64,000 bases of DNA from Coriobacteriaceae bacterium. GTDB lineage: Bacteria > Actinomycetota > Coriobacteriia > Coriobacteriales > Coriobacteriaceae. The DNA is taken from NCBI GenBank assembly GCA_025992855.1, contig DAJPGB010000001.1, positions 1,364,001 to 1,428,000 of the forward strand, in the 5' to 3' direction. Positions 62,584 to 64,000 of this stretch are shown here, piece by piece; within the stretch, counting starts at the first letter, position 1; each line of letters opens with the position of its first letter. A program made the translations under genes and the position numbers. The notes beneath the pieces are model-generated. The model was not told the DNA's origin and ran no database searches. It saw only the letters and a program-made list of their open reading frames with translations.

Positions 62584-64000
62584 GAATCTGCTTGGTGCTC
62601 GAGGGTTGCTACCCCTATGTGCACGGTGGCGTGTCCACCTGGATGCACGGCTACATCCAATCCATGCCCGAGCACGAGTTTGTGCTGTGGGTGATTGGCG
62701 CGCATGCCGCCGATCGCGGTAAGTTTGTCTACGAGCTGCCCAAGAACGTCGTCGAGGTCCACGAGGTATTTCTGGACGACGCCTTGCGTCTTACGGGCGA
62801 GCAGCACGAAGCCAGCTTTAACGACCGCGAGCGCGAGGCGTTGCGCCGCCTGGTGTCGCTCTCCAATCCCGACTGGGATGTGCTGTTCGATATCTTCCAA
62901 CGCCGTCGCGTGCATCCGCTCTCGTTTTTGCAGAGCCGTGCGTTTATGGACATCTTCCGCGACGTGTGCTTGGCCGAGTACCCGTATACGCCTTTCGCCG
63001 ACGCCTTCCACACCATGCGTTCAATGCTACTGCCCGTGCTCTATCTGCTGGGTAACGAGGTGCCGGTGGCCGATGTGTATCACGCCATCTCGACCGGCTA
63101 CGGCGGCCTGCTCGCGAGCCTGGGCTCCAGCGTTCACAACGCGCCGGTATTGCTGACCGAGCACGGCATCTATACGCGCGAGCGCGAGGAGGAGATCATT
63201 CGCGCCGACTGGGTGGTGCCGTCCTTCAAGGACCGTTGGATTCGCTTTTTCTATTTGCTTTCGGAGGAAATCTATCGCCGCGCCTTCCGCGTGACGAGCT
63301 TGTTTCACAATGCGCGCAAGACGCAGATCGACATGGGCTGCGACGCGTCCAAGTGCTTCGTCATCCCCAATGGCATTCAGTTTGATCGCTTTAAGGACAT
63401 TCCGCTTAAGCCCGACGACGGCTGGGTGGACATTGGCGCGGTGGTGCGCCTGGCGCCCATTAAGGACGTCAAGACCATGATCTACGCCTTCTTTGAGCTG
63501 CATGAGCGCCTGCCACAGGTGCGTCTTCACATTATGGGTGGCGTTGACGACGAGGAGTATGGTGCTGAATGCCATGCGCTGTTGGAGACTCTGGGCGTGC
63601 GCGACCTGATCTTTACCGGCCGCGTGGACGTGGTCGAGTACATGCAAAAGCTCGACTTCACCATCTTGACGAGTATCTCCGAGGGTCAACCTCTGAGCGT
63701 GCTGGAGTCGCTGGCCGCCCGTCGCCCTTGCGTTACGACTGAGGTGGGCTGCTGCCGCGAGCTGCTGGAAGGCGCCCCCGGCGATGACTTTGGCGTGGCC
63801 GGTTTTGTGAGTCCGCCCATGTATCGCAAGGGCTTGGCCGATGACATGGAACGCATGTGCGCAAGCCGTGCCCGCCGCCTGGAGATGGGGGAGCGTGGCC
63901 AGCGTCGCGTGGCGACCTATTACCTGCACGAGCAGATGCTCGCCAACTACCGTGCACTCTACGACGAGACGGCCCGCGCGTTTGACCTGCCGCGGAAGGA
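62580..64000 (+). CDS. pelF: PelF-like GT4 glycosyltransferase (3' end outside window)
   Basis: 473 residues before the window ends, no stop reached. Begins MRICLVLEGCYPYVHGGVSTW, the PelF start; TEHGIYTRERE near residue 190; VIPNGIQFDRF, then the donor segment IGAVVRLAPIKDVKTMIYAF, and the EX7E motif in SEGQPLSVLES. PelF polymerises the Pel chain from UDP-sugars in the cytoplasm. Starts inside the pelA stop. pelG is expected next, outside the window. Confidence 0.9.
   Translation, partial: MRICLVLEGCYPYVHGGVSTWMHGYIQSMPEHEFVLWVIGAHAADRGKFVYELPKNVVEVHEVFLDDALRLTGEQHEASFNDREREALRRLVSLSNPDWDVLFDIFQRRRVHPLSFLQSRAFMDIFRDVCLAEYPYTPFADAFHTMRSMLLPVLYLLGNEVPVADVYHAISTGYGGLLASLGSSVHNAPVLLTEHGIYTREREEEIIRADWVVPSFKDRWIRFFYLLSEEIYRRAFRVTSLFHNARKTQIDMGCDASKCFVIPNGIQFDRFKDIPLKPDDGWVDIGAVVRLAPIKDVKTMIYAFFELHERLPQVRLHIMGGVDDEEYGAECHALLETLGVRDLIFTGRVDVVEYMQKLDFTILTSISEGQPLSVLESLAARRPCVTTEVGCCRELLEGAPGDDFGVAGFVSPPMYRKGLADDMERMCASRARRLEMGERGQRRVATYYLHEQMLANYRALYDETARAFDLPRK

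Overview
The window looks like a chromosomal segment of a high-GC anaerobic actinobacterium of the Coriobacteriia, most like Collinsella. The reasons are actinobacterial codon use in the core genes, a complete selenocysteine locus beside a formate channel and a hydrogenase maturation protease, and gut-anaerobe gene sets. The assignment is inferred from gene content and not proven.

Layout. (1) 1-8.4 kb: formate/selenium block. It holds the end of a HycI-type protease, a FocA-type channel, a molybdopterin oxidoreductase, selA-selB (overlapping), the tRNA-Sec gene selC, mobA and a DUF3343 protein. (2) 8.6-13.9 kb: NADP-type glutamate dehydrogenase and a two-gene molybdenum hydroxylase (FAD subunit plus fused FeS/Mo subunit). 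(3) 14-22.3 kb: tRNA-Leu, tig-clpP-clpX, valS between two large palindromes, folC. (4) 22.6-27.2 kb, minus strand: an M24 peptidase and a three-gene glycerol-3-phosphate-dehydrogenase-like redox operon. (5) 27.4-28.0 kb: eight tandem copies of an 80-bp palindromic unit, unexplained. (6) 28.1-30.5 kb: zinc-ribbon membrane protein and thrS. (7) 30.8-41.5 kb: capsule/exopolysaccharide operon opened by a NusG-like antiterminator, then an initiating sugar transferase preceded by a G9 tract, three glycosyltransferases, polymerase, nitroreductase, pyruvyl transferase, flippase and wecB. It is clearly lower in GC than its surroundings except for wecB. (8) 41.5-57.5 kb: accessory and defence island. 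It contains a membrane-anchored hypothetical protein between diverged repeats, a nuclease-like gene with a Gabija-type GajA/GajB pair, a membrane protein gene split by an IS256-family element followed by an MBL-fold gene, an AAA15 ATPase/RloB pair (AbiL-like), AbiH, and HigBA with its operator. (9) 57.7-64 kb: pelD-pelE-pelA-pelF of a Gram-positive-type Pel polysaccharide operon, running off the window.

How the parts work together. selA, selB, selC and the DUF3343 protein make and use selenocysteine, probably for formate dehydrogenase or hydrogenase genes outside the window; mobA supplies the cofactor for the molybdoenzymes nearby. The capsule and Pel loci are two separate surface-polysaccharide programmes. 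The first is probably controlled by processive antitermination and possibly by slippage at the G tract. The second is probably controlled by cyclic-di-GMP through the RxxD site of PelD. The defence genes lie between these two loci. Intergenic regions are unusually rich in long inverted repeats, several of which recur in the window.
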